The translations under genes were made by a program, and so were the position numbers. The notes under the pieces were generated by a model. It made no database searches. It was not told the origin of the DNA and saw only the letters and a list, made by a program, of their open reading frames with translations. 6,737 nt of DNA from Gemmatimonadota bacterium (GTDB taxonomy: Bacteria; Gemmatimonadota; Gemmatimonadetes; Gemmatimonadales; Gemmatimonadaceae), in contig PLMM01000020.1 of assembly GCA_003142495.1 (NCBI GenBank), forward strand, positions 1-6,737, in the 5' to 3' direction. Below, one piece after another: positions 6,233 to 6,737 of this stretch (positions are counted from its first letter, which is position 1; each line of letters begins with the position of its first letter).

Positions 6233-6737
6233 TCAGTCTGGAATCGCGCCGTCCGGCAGCACGTAGGTCAGCGGATCGACGACCTTTCCGTTCACGTGAA
6301 TCTCGTAGTGCACGTGCGGGCCGGTGGAGAGCCCCGTGCTGCCGACGTTCGCGATGATCTGGCCGCGCTTCACCTTCTGCCCCAGCTTCACCACTATTCG
6401 CGAGCAGTGCGCGTACTTGGTCACGATGCCGTCGCCGTGATCGATCTCGAGCACGTTGCCGTAGCCCGTCTCCCACGTCACCAGGCGCACGGTGCCACCC
6501 GCAGGGGCGACGATCGGAGCGCCCATCGGCGCGCTCACGTCGATCCCCTCGTGCGGACGCGCGTAGTGCAGAATCGGGTGGAAGCGCGAGAGCGAGAAGT
6601 TGCTCGACAGCCACCCCGCCGTCGGCATGATCGACGGAATCCGCGCCATCTTCTCGCTGTTGTGCGCCAGCGTCCCCGACACCTCGGCGAAGCTCGCCGC
6701 GAGCGAGTTGGCGCGCTTGATCATCCCGTCGATGTCG
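6233..6737 (-). CDS. M23 (LytM) family zinc metallopeptidase, 5' partial
   Basis: This is a peptidoglycan endopeptidase-type protein whose start lies beyond the right edge; the frame is open to the edge (reading DIDGMIKRANSLAASF), so the internal ATG at 6724 is probably not the start. The visible 167 residues have a helical, linker-like N-terminal part, then GWLSSNFSLSRFHP and the zinc domain with HEGID (bases 6553-6539), YAHCS and GPHVHYE (HVHYE at 6316-6302), so all expected ligands are present. The segment DVSAPMGAPIVAPAGGTV is typical of the M23 core. It ends with the usual VDPLTYVLPD. In this architecture an N-terminal membrane anchor and coiled coil commonly precede the domain, but that part is outside the window. 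YAHCS has Cys where Leu is usual. It is convergent with the SusC/SusD operon and not part of it. An enzyme or a non-catalytic activator cannot be separated completely from sequence, but intact ligands favour an enzyme. Confidence 0.93.
   Translation of the reverse strand, partial: DIDGMIKRANSLAASFAEVSGTLAHNSEKMARIPSIMPTAGWLSSNFSLSRFHPILHYARPHEGIDVSAPMGAPIVAPAGGTVRLVTWETGYGNVLEIDHGDGIVTKYAHCSRIVVKLGQKVKRGQIIANVGSTGLSTGPHVHYEIHVNGKVVDPLTYVLPDGAIPD

Noticed and set aside
1..6737. CRISPR arrays, tRNA or rRNA genes, insertion sequences
   Set aside because: No regularly spaced repeats, tRNA-like folds, rRNA signatures, transposase genes or terminal inverted repeats were seen.

Overview
The window is GC-rich bacterial DNA carrying a SusC/SusD-type outer-membrane nutrient-uptake locus, flanked on each side by a zinc peptidase of the M23 (LytM) family. 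SusC/RagA receptors paired with SusD-like lipoproteins are the hallmark of Bacteroidota, but they are also abundant in Gemmatimonadota. The high GC content, strong Shine-Dalgarno sites and a conventional sigma70-like promoter (TTGACA, 17 bp, TATTCT) fit Gemmatimonadota better. This assignment is inferred from style; no rRNA or marker gene is present.

Layout, left to right. (1) Up to base 599 on the plus strand lies an M23 peptidase whose frame is open to the left edge and reads through a convincing lipoprotein signal peptide. (2) Bases 600-1007 hold no convincing gene. They form a regulatory leader with a promoter at 673-701, a GC hairpin followed by T residues at 750-773, and three tandem 14-bp repeats at 921-962. 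(3) Bases 1008-4271 encode a SusC/RagA TonB-dependent receptor whose frame is broken by one in-frame TAA at 3825-3827. The remaining 147 codons continue in the same frame and read as the normal end of the barrel. (4) A SusD-like lipoprotein (4291-5691) follows 19 bp later. (5) A small lipoprotein with a bacterial Ig-like domain (5758-6150) follows after 66 bp. (6) A perfect 15-bp hairpin with a T-run (6172-6207) closes the operon. (7) A second M23 peptidase enters from the right edge on the minus strand and ends at 6233, convergent with the operon.

In this family the SusC barrel and the SusD lid form a surface complex that binds an oligomer, such as a glycan or peptide, and imports it with TonB energy. 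The small Ig-like lipoprotein is probably an accessory surface protein of the same complex. No glycoside hydrolase, protease of the locus, sigma/anti-sigma pair or two-component regulator is in view, so the substrate cannot be named.

I do not see an undescribed system here. The observations most worth checking are the nonsense codon in an otherwise intact receptor, the long structured leader with its 14-bp repeats, and the hairpin overlapping the signal-peptide region of the first gene.
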